From the NCBI GenBank assembly GCA_003996215.1, contig QJPP01001916.1, positions 62,001 through 126,000 on the forward strand: DNA of 64,000 nucleotides. The letters run 5' to 3'. The notes beneath the pieces are model-generated. The model did no database searches and was not told the origin of the DNA. It saw only the letters and a list, made by a program, of their open reading frames with translations. Both the position numbers and the translations under genes were made by a program. The stretch is from Jaltomata sinuosa (taxonomy: Eukaryota; Streptophyta; Magnoliopsida; Solanales; Solanaceae). Shown here piece by piece: positions 1 through 10,680 of the stretch (position 1 is the stretch's first letter; every line of letters starts with the position of its first letter).

Positions 1-873
1 TAACTAGTCCCATTGCATTCATAGAATCAATATTCAAAAGTTTCTAACTAAGTTCATGCCTTTAAGCCATTTTTAGACCTAAAGATTTCACCTTTATGGA
101 ACACAAGATTCCCCATTAACCTTAATCAAGTTAAAGACAATAAATTTCATGCTAGGAGTCAAAATTATACATCCTAGAATTAATTCTAGGTGATTTTACA
201 CCTACCCATAGGGTTTTCCCCCAAGTTCATATTTCTAGAGCTTAAACTCAAGAATTCTGCCATTAATCCTTCACTTCAAGGTCTAAGGAAGATTAATAAT
301 CAACAACTACGAGGATTTACAAATTAGTTACCTCAAATGATAAATAATGCCCTAGTTTTCTTGGAAAACTTACTTTTAGAGCTCTAGAACAAAGTTGAAT
401 TGTGAGAGAAATAATTCAGGAAACTGTCAAATGCACATGTACACTGCCCCATTTTCTCATTGCAATGGATGGTTTCTCATTACGATGAGCCATCATGATG
501 AGGAATCCTTCATTGTAGTGAGCGAGAATTTCCAAAACACTGCTTTCTCACCCCCATGCTCTTATTTCACAACACACATTATTTTATGGCCTAGACGAAT
601 TATCCTGATCCGACCACTATCATATCTGGAGTTCTATCAATCCAAATTTAGTCCTAAAACTTCTTACGGTACCCTATGGAAGTTGGCTACCCACATATGA
701 ATACCACACTACCACATGATATCACACGAATCACGAATCATCTCTAAGGAACATCACACTATATTTTTATCTAAGTTCACCCTAGCCTGAGATTTTCAAA
801 CTCTCACCTTAGGGACTTTTCTATCTAGGTACTTTTTTCCTTACTTTCTATAATGACTAAATATGTCATTACA
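1..873 (-). mobile_element. Partial 3' LTR of minus-strand chromovirus Chr-1
   Basis: Read on the minus strand, the LTR begins at 873 with TGTAATGACATATTTAGTCA, an imperfect palindrome of the kind that opens several chromovirus LTRs. It follows directly after the end of the integrase coding tail at 901-1,083. It runs off the left edge of the window, so its far end and target duplication are not visible. A cluster of short palindromes lies at about 440-530. The short ORF at 395-700 falls inside this LTR and is not a gene. The boundary at 873 is my reading of the TG start; the family assignment comes from the adjacent integrase. Confidence 0.6.
440..530 (-). promoter_or_regulatory. U3 palindrome cluster of Chr-1 LTR
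   Basis: Several short imperfect palindromes sit close together: CTCATTGCAATG, CTCATTACGATGAG (476-489), CATCATGATGAG and TTCATTGTAGTGAG. They lie about 340-430 bases inside the LTR, the U3 position. Unlike the other families here, no clear TATA box is visible downstream of them. Confidence 0.4.
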
Positions 874-900
874 TCATATACCAATTAAACAATCATTCAT

Positions 901-1083
901 CCCCGAATGTTGACATAAGAGAAATAGGGGGAGAATAAGAATTACCTGAATCGGTGAACAAGTGAGGATACTTTTTTTGCATGTCTGCCTCATAAGTGGC
1001 CTCCTCAAGGGGATGGTTCTTCCCTTGGACCTTTTCAGATGCAATATCTATCTTCCTCAACTTTCAGATGTCTCGATCAAGAA
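901..1083 (-). pseudogene. Chr-1 integrase C-terminal tail, severed part
   Basis: Reading down from 1,083 on the minus strand, the frame gives ILDRDI, one stop, then KLRKIDIASEKVQGKNH, PLEEATYEADMQKKYPHLF and a tail ending near STFGDE. This is the conserved end of Ty3/gypsy chromovirus integrases (ILDRDxRxLR...VKVQW...PVEEATWE). It continues the frame that breaks off at 13,742, so the two parts were one gene before the Ath-1 array was inserted. The in-frame stop after ILDRDI shows that it is dead. Confidence 0.75.
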
Positions 1084-1930
1084 TGATGTGCTGACATTCT
1101 ACGACATATTTGACTCCTTTAACTAAGAATAATCGTGAGTTTTCAAGCAACCGTTGTTATTTTTGATGGTATTTGTGTTGTAATTCAAGAATATTTCTCT
1201 TATTATGAATATGATTGTCTTCTCTTTCTCTAATAGCATGAGTAGCTAACTTTCCATAACTAGGGTTGTGGGAGCCATGACATAGCAATGATCTAAGGGT
1301 TTGGGTGATATAGGGCTCAATATATATTGCATAATATGTTGTTAATCTTATATTTTTATCATTTTATAATGGTTGCAAACATTAGAACAAGTCTAGGTTT
1401 GATTTGTTGGAACAAAGGAATTAAAACCCAAAAAATTGGATTAACAATAAGGATTCGGGACTACTAACTCCCATCTAATGATTGACGCTCGAGCGAGGTT
1501 AATCTACTTGGGGTATAAATTGAGTTTTGTTATTGTAATCTTTTCAAGTTTGATAGAATTGAAAAGAAAATGTGTCTATTTGGTTGAGAAACATTTAGAC
1601 GTAAGAACGATTTCAATTACTTCGTATTAGGCATATGAAAAGAACCCCGTTGAACTCTAGCCCGAGGTTATTGATTGAGCCATGGTGAACACATCCCTAG
1701 TTCACCTCTTATATTGATTTTTACTCATTGAAACTTGTCAATTGTTATTTAAATTATTCAAAGATTGATTACTTTAAATCCCTCCATTTACAGGAAACTA
1801 TTAATTATTAGTCACTAACGACTTAATTTGCACCTTATTCCCTGTGGGATCTACCCCAACCTTGGTTGGGTTCTATATTTGACAGCGACTGCTTATGCTT
1901 CTTAATTGAGGTGTAATTTGGGCATTATCA
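1084..1930 (+). repeat. Ath-1 LTR1, internally deleted
   Basis: It starts TGATGTGCTGACATTC and ends GGGCATTATCA. It is 847 bp against about 1.6 kb for LTR2 and LTR3. After 'ttgtgttgtaatt' it jumps to the sequence that LTR2 has near 7,100, so roughly 750 bp are missing. The lost part holds the palindrome cluster and the TATA box, so this copy has no recognisable promoter. Confidence 0.8.
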
Positions 1931-1935
1931 AATTT

Positions 1936-1953
1936 TGGTACCATTCCCAGGGA
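1936..1953 (+). other. Primer binding site of interior A
   Basis: TGGTACCATTCCCAGGGA lies five bases after the LTR1 end. It is a mutated form of TGGCGCCGTTGCCGGGGA, the tRNA-Asp-complementary site typical of Athila elements. The equivalent site of Ath-2 at 34,861-34,878 is better preserved. Confidence 0.65.
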
Positions 1954-2133
1954 ATACGGTTGTTCATTAAGTCTGGTGTGGTTAGTTGACTCTTAGTCAT
2001 ACTTTCCTGATTTACTTTTATTTGTTATTTTTGTTTGTTACAGGGTACAGAGTTGTGCATGCCAAGTACCTGATGCTCGAGTGAACCAATATTACCCTAC
2101 GACCCCGAGCTTGCTAGAAGTTTAAGGCAAAAC

Positions 2134-3969
2134 ATGAATGCACAACAACAAGAGGCAACAAGACTCGCTGCAACTCAGGAGGCCCAACAACACTTGAATG
2201 CTGATAATATTGAGGACGATGTTGGGTTGGATGATGAGGCTGTAGTGGGTGATGGTAGAGTGGTGGATAATGTTAACAATAATGCTCCAGCCAATCAAAG
2301 ACCACAACAGAGAGGTAGAGGTCGACAACAGCCAAGGCAAGTACTTATGATGATGATAATGACCTTGATTTAGATGAAGTTGGCGCCATGGGCGCCATTG
2401 TTCTTCCTCCATTAGTGCCGGGCGCGAAGTTTAACATCACCATCACGATGATCCAGTTATTGAATCTGAAGGGGGTGTTTATAGGTGTGGTTGGTGATGA
2501 CCCCAACAGGCACCTGACGAACTTTGTGGGGATCTGCAAGTCATTTGAACTGCCGGGAGTGAGTTAGACGTCTATCAGGCTGAGGTTATTCCCGTTGTCA
2601 CTGTCTGATGAGGCAACACTATGGTTGACAGGGCTAACTCCAGATTCTATTATAACCTGGGGTGAGTTGAAAGGAGCTTTCCTAGAAAGGTTATTTCCTC
2701 CCTCCAGAATGATACAGTTGAGGGATGTGATTAGCAATTTCAGGTAGCAACATCATGAGGCCCTACATGAAACCTGGATGAGGTTCAAGAAAAAATTGAC
2801 TCAATGTCCGGACCACCAATTGACAGACAACTTTTTTGATGCAAACATTCTACAGGTCATTGAACTCAACTACCAGACCAATGCTTGACAACACAGCAGG
2901 TGGAGCATTTATGGGGCTCACTTTTATTGATGACACCAATATTCTGGACAGGCTCACCAAAACAAACAGAGCCTGACATACCCAAGATTCAGAGGTAGAT
3001 GCTAGTACTTACACTATGGGTATGTCAGTTGAGCAGCGCAGAAAAAATGAAGAGCGGGACCAAGACATGGCCCATTTGAAGACACAAATGGACCTGCTGA
3101 CTAAACACTTATTTTCAGGTGAAATTGAGAAGGTAAAAGCTATAGGTGCACAGGGTAGAGCAACAGAGGTAGAATCTGATGAAAAAGTTAATTACTTGGG
3201 GGGTTTCCAGGCTTATGGCCAAGGAAACCAAGATCGGAACAATTACAATGAAAAGATGGGTTATAAGGTTCGAGAACAAGGTGATTAGAGGAGCAAAGAT
3301 GACAGAGGTAGATTGTATGATGGCTAGCAATGATTTATGGATATCCAAACTGGAGAATATAATGGCTAAGATGTTGTTGAAGGTAGAATTGACTGACTCC
3401 GGGGTAAAGGAGATGAGGACTGAATTATCAGTAATGAGTCTATTGGTGGATTCACATTCCACCTTGATCAAGCAGTTAGAGCAACAAATGAGTCAAATCT
3501 CAGCATCCCTAAATCAAAGGAAGACTGGTACCTTGTCGAGTGACACCATTCAAAACTCAAGAAATGATAGAAGTTGTATGGAGATCACTACAAGAAGCGT
3601 TAAAACATTATCAAAATCACATCTGGTAATTCAGACTCAGAAAGGTGATGTTACTGATGAAGATGAGTTAGTAGATGATGAAATATGGTCGATGAGGGTG
3701 TGAGTGTACCTGTTGAAAAATCCGTTGTGGTAGAGGGTGTTACTCAAGTGATCACGAACAAAGGCAAGGAAGTTGAAAAACTTTCAACTATGATGCCTAG
3801 GCCACCTCCTCCTTTCCCACAATGGTTGAACAAAAAAGTGGAAGATAGCAAGTTCCACAAGTTCATGACCATGCTCAAGCAGATATCAGTAAACATCCCA
3901 CTGGTGGACGCTCTTGAGCAAATGCCCGGATATGCCAAGTTAATGAAGGACTTGTTTCCAAGAAGAGGT
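2134..3969 (+). pseudogene. gag: Ath-1 gag, interior A (broken)
   Basis: Capsid/nucleocapsid-type polyprotein of an LTR retrotransposon. It starts at MNAQQQEATRLAA and has an acidic, RGRGRQQPRQ-containing N-terminus. The frame shifts near 2,340. The Athila Gag core follows (KFNITITMIQLLNLKGVF, HLTNFVGICKSFELPG, LRLFPLSLSDEATLWLTG, WGELKGAFLERLF). Stops occur at the SFELPGVS position (about 2,566) and around 2,747. The C-terminal third (3,016-3,703) contains AHLKTQMDLLTKHLF and the coiled-coil-like VDSHSTLIKQLEQQMSQIS, then the proline-rich PRPPPPFPQWL. At least three frame changes separate these blocks. No zinc knuckle was seen. Interior B carries the same gene with different damage. Confidence 0.8.
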
Positions 3970-3971
3970 TA

Positions 3972-4800
3972 GTGAGCTTTGAACCAAAAGATAACCTCCA
4001 CCACTACAGTGTAATTTCTTCGAGATCGTTAATGCAAAAGAAGGAAGATCCAGGTTCTTTTACTGTTCCATGTACAATTGGGAAATTCAATTTTGAAAAA
4101 GCCTTATGTGATCTTGGTGCTAGTATCAACTTGATGCCGCTAGCAGTCTATAAGCAGTTGGGCTTAGGATCCCCCAAACCAACCACTATGAGGGTGTTAA
4201 TGGCCGATCATTCAATAAAATGACCAGTGGGAATATTGTATGATGTACTAGTAAAGATTGGAAAAGTTTATATTCCCAGCTGAATTTGTGATCTTGGATT
4301 GCGAATTGGACTTTAAAGTTCCCATAATTTTGGGATGGCCATTGTTAGCTACTGCAAGAGTGTTGGTCGACATGGAAAGATATGAACTGACTTTTAGACT
4401 GAATAATGAATTGGTCAAGTTTGATGTGTGTAAATCGATAAAGCCACCGAGAGACATGAGGGTGGTATCAGTTATCAATGTTATTAATTAAGCCCCTATG
4501 GATGTTCATATTGAGGAAAAGGGTGTTGTTGGGACCCTAGCTGTTATGAGGATGATGTTGGAATATCAGGAAGAGAAACTTGTAGAACAAGGCGGTGAGA
4601 ACAAATCAAGAAAAAGAAAACACCACAAGAGAACCAACAAAGAAAAGGAGTTAGAAAGAGTAAAGAAACTATCTCAAATAGATGAGGAGCCGATAAAAGA
4701 GAAAGTTGGAGCTCAACAGGTTGATGTCGCTTATACCTATTCCAGAGACTACTCATGCTTTGGAGACCCTGGCAATCTCCAACATCGTACCAGACTCTAA
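3972..4800 (+). pseudogene. Ath-1 aspartic protease, interior A (broken)
   Basis: Retroelement aspartic protease. The active-site region reads CDLGASINLMPLAVYKQLGL (DLGAS in place of the retroviral DTGA), followed by ILYDVLVKIG, then FVILDCELDFKVPIILGWPL. The frame is broken by a stop at about 4,222 and a shift near 4,265. A lysine-rich tail (KSRKRKHHKRTNK) follows at 4,590-4,640. No reverse transcriptase follows; coding similarity stops near 4,800 and the 3' spacer begins. Interior B has the same end point, so the loss of RT and integrase predates the duplication. Confidence 0.8.
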
Positions 4801-6243
4801 GGCCTAAGGGCTTCATAGGTATTCCTTTCTCTCATAGTTTTAGCTTTCAAATGTATGCATTGGGGACAATGCATGAGTCTAAGTTGAGGGTGTTGGGAGA
4901 CCTGTGAGTCTATCACCACCAAGGGTTTTTGTTGCCGTGTTACTTTTCCCTCGGTGTGCTATCTAGTAGAACTAATATGTTTAGGTTGTTGTTTAAGTCT
5001 TGTTTGTGTTGTGTTGTGGTGTCTATAGCAAGCATGGCTTTTTGCAAGTTGAAATAAAAAAGAGCCCCCTCCAAAAAATGTTGAATTTGTACTTATGTTT
5101 GAACTGGTTAACTGTTCTGGGTCCCTGAATGTCATTGTGTGGTTGTAATTATAATAATTGTGCTTAAGCCGAGCTGTTGTTTTGATAGTTGGTAGTGGTA
5201 TGATTTCTTGGTGCCAAGTGTGTGTGAGCTTATTGTTATAAACTCTTACTCTGTGCATGCATCTAGAACTTGCCCAGCCTATTTTGTTAAGTTCGAAGTT
5301 AGTTTCTTAGGAAAGTATCACAGACCCTTTTTGTCCACTTAGCCTAAAACACCATCCAAATGTAAATAACCCCTTTGATCCCTGTTTGAGCCAAAGTTGA
5401 CTTTGTTCTTTCGATAACCTCTTACCTTTCCCTTTTAACTTTGAATCTTTATTTTGGCTCTAGTCCCTCCTTGGACTTCGTGCACCTCAACTCAGGCAAT
5501 TAGCCTAAGTTGAGGGTGGCTACTGTAGAGGTACATGATAAGAAAAATGGGGTTGTGCTTAATTGGTTGTTGTTGGGATAGAAAGTACAGGTGTGTGCCA
5601 AATGAAAAAACTAAAAAAGAAGTGAAAAAGAAAGAAAAAGAGTTATCTAGTTAAAAAGGCCACACCTATAGCAAGAACTAAGGAAATCAAAGGTTATTAA
5701 AAGTAGATAGAATAAGGTTGAGTGGAAATAATAGGTCGATCATTACAAGGAGAGTTTAGTCACTATTCTCCAAATGTATCCTACCTGCACCCGAAGCCTC
5801 ATTACAAGCCAAAACAAGTCCTGTAGTGATCCTAAGTGGCTTTCTGAAAAACTAAAATAGAATAGCAAGGGAAAGCTTATGGTATCGCATGTGCATTGTT
5901 TGAAATCGTTTGTGAGTTTGAGCGCCTTACCTATTCCCAAATATTGTGTGTGGAACTTCTTTGTGGTGAGGGCACCAGGATTTATGTATTATCTACTGAT
6001 TGTTGGGGTAGCTGTTGTGTGTGTATGTAGAATATTCTATCATATCGGAATGACATGTTTGGATCCTTACAAGTTAGCTTTTCATACATTTGTGTGTTAC
6101 CGGGGGGCTTGGTTTAAAGTGATTAAACTGATGAATGGCCATGGTTTGCTAGAGACATGTTGGTTGCATTCTTAGTTGAGTCATCTCTTTTGTTTTGTTT
6201 TCATGTTGTTTGAGGACAAGCGAACATTTTAAGTTGAGGGTGT
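4801..6243 (+). other. Ath-1 interior A 3' untranslated spacer
   Basis: Non-coding in all frames as far as I can see. The 13-mer TAAGTTGAGGGTG occurs three times, at 4,880, 5,506 and 6,230. The last copy abuts LTR2 at 6,244 and is the expected polypurine tract. A purine-rich stretch of AAAGAAAAAGAG type lies near 5,610-5,645. The ORF at 5,879-6,175 is weakly conserved with interior B (11,763-12,059, about 90% by eye) and has no recognised domain. Confidence 0.6.
5879..6175 (+). CDS. Short conserved ORF in Ath-1 spacer, interior A
   Basis: A 98-codon frame starting MVSHVHCLKSFVSLSALPIP and ending GHGLLETCWLHS. The counterpart at 11,763-12,059 in interior B has exactly the same length and no stop. 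It has a hydrophobic stretch (MYYLLIVGVAVVCVCRIFYH) that could be a membrane segment. Both copies arose by recent duplication, so an open frame in both is weak evidence for function. Neighbouring gag and protease have gained stops in the same time, which makes the intact frame mildly interesting. I do not recognise a family. Confidence 0.25.
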   Translation: MVSHVHCLKSFVSLSALPIPKYCVWNFFVVRAPGFMYYLLIVGVAVVCVCRIFYHIGMTCLDPYKLAFHTFVCYRGAWFKVIKLMNGHGLLETCWLHS

Positions 6244-7844
6244 TGATGTGCTGACATTCTACGACACATTTGACTCCTTTAACTAATAATAATCGTGAGT
6301 TTTCAAGCAACCGTTATTGTTTTTGATGGTATTTGTGTTGTAATTGCAGGAAGTTGAATGAAAATGGAAAGAATGGAGATTTTGCACTTGAAATAGGGGT
6401 ACTGTTAGGTGTGGTGACTCACCTAACGATTTGTACATAAAACTCATTTGGTAAATGCAATTTACGTACAAACAGTCAAATTGAAGCAGAATCTCCGTCT
6501 CACTGTTTAGTGGTGACGACTCCCATGATGAGTCTCCAAGTCCATGGGGAGTCTTCATACAAGACACCATGAAGGAAATAAATCAAGGAGCTACTAGTTC
6601 CTTGTGACGGCTCACATTATGAGTCATCACAAGGCTGACGAGTCGTCACACAAGCCACAACATCGGAGAGAGGTGAAGCAGCTACTGGATTGGGGTGATG
6701 ACTCACCTGACGAGTTATACATCAAACTCATTGGGCAAATGCAATTTATTCACAAAAGTGATCAACTTGAAGCAGAAGTGGCTCCAGCTCACTATTTGGT
6801 TATGACGGCTCAAGTGATGAGTCGTCACAAGGCTGACGGTTTGTCAAGCGACCCGTCAACTTGAAGTGGGACTCCGAAATTCCATTTTTGGACTTTATTT
6901 CCTAGACTACTATAAATACCCAGTGTCAGGGTTATTTTATTATTCATTACCCGATATTTATCTTTGGTTTTTGAGCGGTTTTTAGACGACTTTAGAGAGG
7001 AAAATCACGACACAATACGTTCTTCTTCTTCATCATCCATTTTTCTTGGGATTTTGGCTTCTTGTTCTTGGATAATTGAAGTAACTTTCATACTATTTGT
7101 AAGAATCTTTCTCTTATTATGAATATGATTGTCTTCTCTTTCTCTAATAGCATGAGTAGCTAACTTCCCATAACTAGGGTTGTGGGAGCCATGGCATAGC
7201 AATGATCTAAGGGTTCGGGTGACATTGGGTTCAATATATATTGCATAATACATTGTTAATCTTATGTTTTTATCGTTTTCTAACAGTTGCAAATATTAGA
7301 ACAAGTCTAGGTTTGATTTTCTTGAACAAAGAAATTAAAACCCAGAAAATTGGATTAACAACAAGGATTCGGGACTTCTAACTCCCATCTAATGATTGAC
7401 GCTCTAGCAAGGTTAATCTACTTGGAGTATAAATTGAGTTTTGTAATTGTGATATTTTCAAGTTTGAGAGAATTGAAAAGACAATGCGTCTATTTGGTTG
7501 AGAAACATTTAGACATAAGAACGATTTCAATTACTTCGTATTAGGCTTATGAAAAGAACCCCGTTGAACTCTAGCTCGAGGTTATTGATTGAGCCATGGT
7601 GAACACATCCCTAGTTCACCTCTTATATTGATTTTTACTCATTGAAACTTTTCAATTGTTATTTAAATTATTCAAAGATTGATTACTTTAAATCCCCCCA
7701 TTTACCGGAAACTATTAATTATTAGTCACTAATGACTTAATTTGCACCTTATTCCCTGTGGGATCGACCCCAACCTTGGTTGGGTTCTATATTTGACAGC
7801 GACTGCTTATGCTTCTTAATTGAGGTGTAATTTGGGCATTATCA
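6244..7844 (+). repeat. Ath-1 LTR2 (central)
   Basis: A 1,601-bp LTR from TGATGTGCTGACATTC to GGGCATTATCA, shared by interiors A and B. It contains the palindrome cluster at about 6,500-6,860, the TATA box TATAAATA at 6,911-6,918, and a U5 segment with CCTGTGGGATCGACCCCAAC near 7,755. It has no flanking duplication of its own, as expected for the middle LTR of a recombination product. Confidence 0.85.
6500..6918 (+). promoter_or_regulatory. LTR2 palindrome cluster and TATA box
   Basis: The arms TGACGACTC, TGACGGCTC, GAGTCGTCA and GAGTCATCA alternate to give dyads such as GCTGACGAGTCGTCAC (6,634-6,649) and TGACGGCTC...GAGTCGTCA (6,803-6,828). They end about 60 bases upstream of TATAAATA (6,911-6,918). 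The TGACG half-site resembles the core bound by TGA-type bZIP factors, but that is only an inference. Confidence 0.6.
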
Positions 7845-7849
7845 AATTT

Positions 7850-7867
7850 TGGTACCATTCCCGGGGA
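7850..7867 (+). other. Primer binding site of interior B
   Basis: TGGTACCATTCCCGGGGA sits five bases after the LTR2 end. It is one base closer to the Athila tRNA-Asp site than the copy in interior A. Confidence 0.65.
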
Positions 7868-8047
7868 ATACGGTTGTTCATTAAGTCTGGTGTGGTTAGT
7901 TGACTCTTAGTCATACTTTCCTGATTTACTTTTATTTATTGTTTTTATTTGTTACAGGGTACAGAGTTGTGCATGACAAGTACCTGACGCTTAAGTGAAC
8001 CAATATTACCCTACGACTCCGAGGTTGTTAGAACTTTAAGGCAAAAC

Positions 8048-9894
8048 ATGAATGCACAACAACAAGAGGCAACAAGACTCGCTGCAGCTCAGGAGGCCCA
8101 ACAATACTTGAATGCTGATGATATTGAGGACGATGTTGGGTTGGATGATAAGGCTATAGTGGGTGATGGTATAGCGGCGGATAATGTTAACAATAATGCT
8201 CTCGCCGATCAAAGACCACAACATAGAGGTAGAGGTCGACAGCAGCCAAGGCAAGTTGACTGGGATGATGATGATGACCTTGATTTAGATGGAGTTGGTG
8301 CCACAGACGCCATTGTTCTTCCTCCATTAGCGCCGGGCGCCAAGTTTAACATCACCAGCATGATGATCCAGTTATTGAATCTAAAGGGGGTGTTTCGAGA
8401 TGTGGCTGGTGATGACCCCAACATGCACCTGATGAACTTTGTGGGGATCTGTAAGTCGTTTGAACTGCCGGGAGTGAGTTAGACGTCTATTAGGCTTAGG
8501 TTATTCCCGTTGTCACTGTCTGATGAGGAAGCACTATGGTTGACAGGGCTAACTCCAGATTCTATTATAACCTGGGGTGAGTTGAAAGGAGCTTTCCTAG
8601 AAAGGTTATTTATTTCCTCCAGAATGATACAGTTGAGGGATGTGATTAGCAATTTCAGGCAGCAACCTCATGAGGCCCTACATGAAACCTGGCTGAGGTT
8701 CAAGAAAAAGTTGACTCAATGTCAAGACCACCAATTGACAGACAACCTTTTGATGCAAACATTCTAGAGGTCATTGAACTCAGCTACCAGGTCAACGCTT
8801 GATAATGCAGTAGGTGGAGCATTCATGGGGCTCACTTTTATTGATGGAACCAATATTCTGGACCGGCTCACCAAAACAAATAGAGCCTGGCATACCCGAG
8901 ATTCAGAGGTAGCTACTAGTACTTACAATATGGGTATGTCAGCTGAGTAGTGCAGAAAAGATGAAGAGCAGGACCAAGACATGGCCCATTTGAAGACACA
9001 AATGGACCTGCTGACTAAACACTTGTTGTCAGGTGGAATTGAGAAGGTAAAAGATGTAGGTGCATAGGGTAGAGCAACAGAGGTAGAATCTGATGAATAA
9101 GCTAATTACTTGGGGGGTTTCCAGGCTTATGGCTAAGGAAACCAAGGTCGGAATAATTACTATGAAAAGCCAGGTTATAAGAGTCGAGAGCAAGGTGATT
9201 GGAGGAGAAAAGATGACAAAGGTGGATTGTATATACCACCTGGGAATCATGAAAAACCTAGTAATGAGTCAGGGATGTCCAAACTGGAGAATATGATGGC
9301 TAAGATGTTGTTGAAGGTAGAATTGACTGACTCCGGGGTAAAGGAGATGAGGACTGAATTATCAGCAATGAGTCAGTTGGTGGATTCACATTCCACCTTG
9401 ATCAAGCAGTAAGAGCAACAAATGAGTCAAATCTCGGCATCTCTAAATCAAATAAAGACTGGTACCTTGTCGAGTAAAACCATTCAAAACCCGAGAAATG
9501 ATGGGAGTTGTATGGCGATCATTACGAGAAGCGTTAAAACATTATCAGAATTACATTCGATAATTCAGACTCAGAAAGGTGATGTTGCTGATGAAGATGA
9601 GTTAGTAGATGATGAAAATATGGTTGATGAGGGTGTGAGTGTACCTGTTGAATAACCCTTTGTGGTAGAGGGTTCTACTCAAGTGCTCACGGACAAAGGC
9701 AAGGAAGTTGAAAAACTTCCAAATATGATGCCTAGGCCACCTCCTCCTTTCCCACAATGGTTGAAGATAGAAAGTTCCACAAGTTCATGACCATGCTCAA
9801 GCAGATATCAGTGAATATACCACTGGTGGAAGCTATTAAGCAAATGCCCAGATACGCCAAGTTAATGATGGACTTGATTTAAAAGAAGAGGTCA
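8048..9894 (+). pseudogene. gag: Ath-1 gag, interior B (broken)
   Basis: Same gene as at 2,134, and better preserved. It is open from MNAQQQEATRLAAAQEAQQY through the acidic region and the core KFNITSMMIQLLNLKGVFRD to SFELPGVS at 8,482, where a stop replaces one codon. It continues through LSLSDEEALWLTGL, WGELKGAFLERLF and FRQQPHEALHETWLRFKKKL to 8,767. The C-terminal part has stops near 8,950, 9,067, 9,100 and 9,411 and a frameshift at about 9,230. The coiled-coil-like segment STLIKQ...EQQMSQISASLNQ and PRPPPPFPQWL are present. A stop at the same codon in A and B shows that this defect predates the duplication. The others are private to each copy. Confidence 0.8.
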
Positions 9895-10680
9895 GTGAGC
9901 TTTGAACCAGAAGATAACCTCCACCACTGCAGTGCAATTTCTTCGAGATTGTTAGTGCAAAAGAAGGAAGATCCAGGTGCATTTATTGTTCCATGTACAA
10001 TTGGGAAATTCAATTTTGAAAAAGCCTTATGTGATCTTGGTGCTAGCATCAACTTGATGCCACTAGCAGTCTATAAGCAGTTGGGCTTAGGATCCCCCAA
10101 ACCAACCACCATGAGGGTGTTAATGGCCGACCGTTCAGTAAAACGACCAGTGGGAATATTGTATGATGTACTAGTAAAGATTGGAAAGTTTATATTCCCA
10201 GCTGACTTTGTGATCTTGGATTGTGAAGTCGACTTTGAAGTTCCCATAATTTTGGGATGGCCATTGTAAGCTACAGCAAGAGTGTTGGTCGACATCGAAA
10301 GAAATAAACTGACATTCAGACTGAATAATGAATTAGTCAAGTTCGATGTGTGTAAATCGATAAAGCCACCAAGAGACATGAGGGTGGTCTGGGTTATCAA
10401 TGTTATTGATGAAGCCCCAATAGATGTGCATATTGAGGAAAAGGGTGTTGTTGAGAAACCTGCAGAAGAAGGCGGTGAGACCAAATCAAGGAAAAGAAAA
10501 CACCACAAGAGAACCAACAAATAAAAGGAGTTAGAAAGAGTAAAGAAGTTGTCTCGAATAACTGAGGAGCCAATAAAAGATAAAGTTGGAGCTCAACAGG
10601 CTGATGTCGCTTACACCTATTCCAGAGACTGCTCCTGCTTTGGAGACCCTGGCGGTCTCCAACATCGTACCAGACTCTAA
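9895..10680 (+). pseudogene. Ath-1 aspartic protease, interior B (broken)
   Basis: Open for 124 codons from MSFEPEDNLHHCSAISS through CDLGASINLMPLAVYKQLGL and FVILDCEVDFEVPIILGWPL, then a stop at 10,267. It resumes as LVDIERNKLTFRLNNELVKF and ends in a lysine-rich tail. It carries the DLGAS catalytic motif of plant LTR-element proteases. Coding similarity ends near 10,680 without RT, as in interior A. Athila-type elements normally continue from here into reverse transcriptase, as Ath-2 does. Confidence 0.8.

Noticed and set aside
3115..3471. A minus-strand ORF of 118 codons opposite Ath-1 gag
   Set aside because: It is the shadow of the gag coding strand and has no family resemblance.
6500..6860. 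Spaced short palindromic repeats resembling a CRISPR array
   Set aside because: Units are imperfect, spacing is irregular, and they lie in the LTR of a plant retrotransposon.
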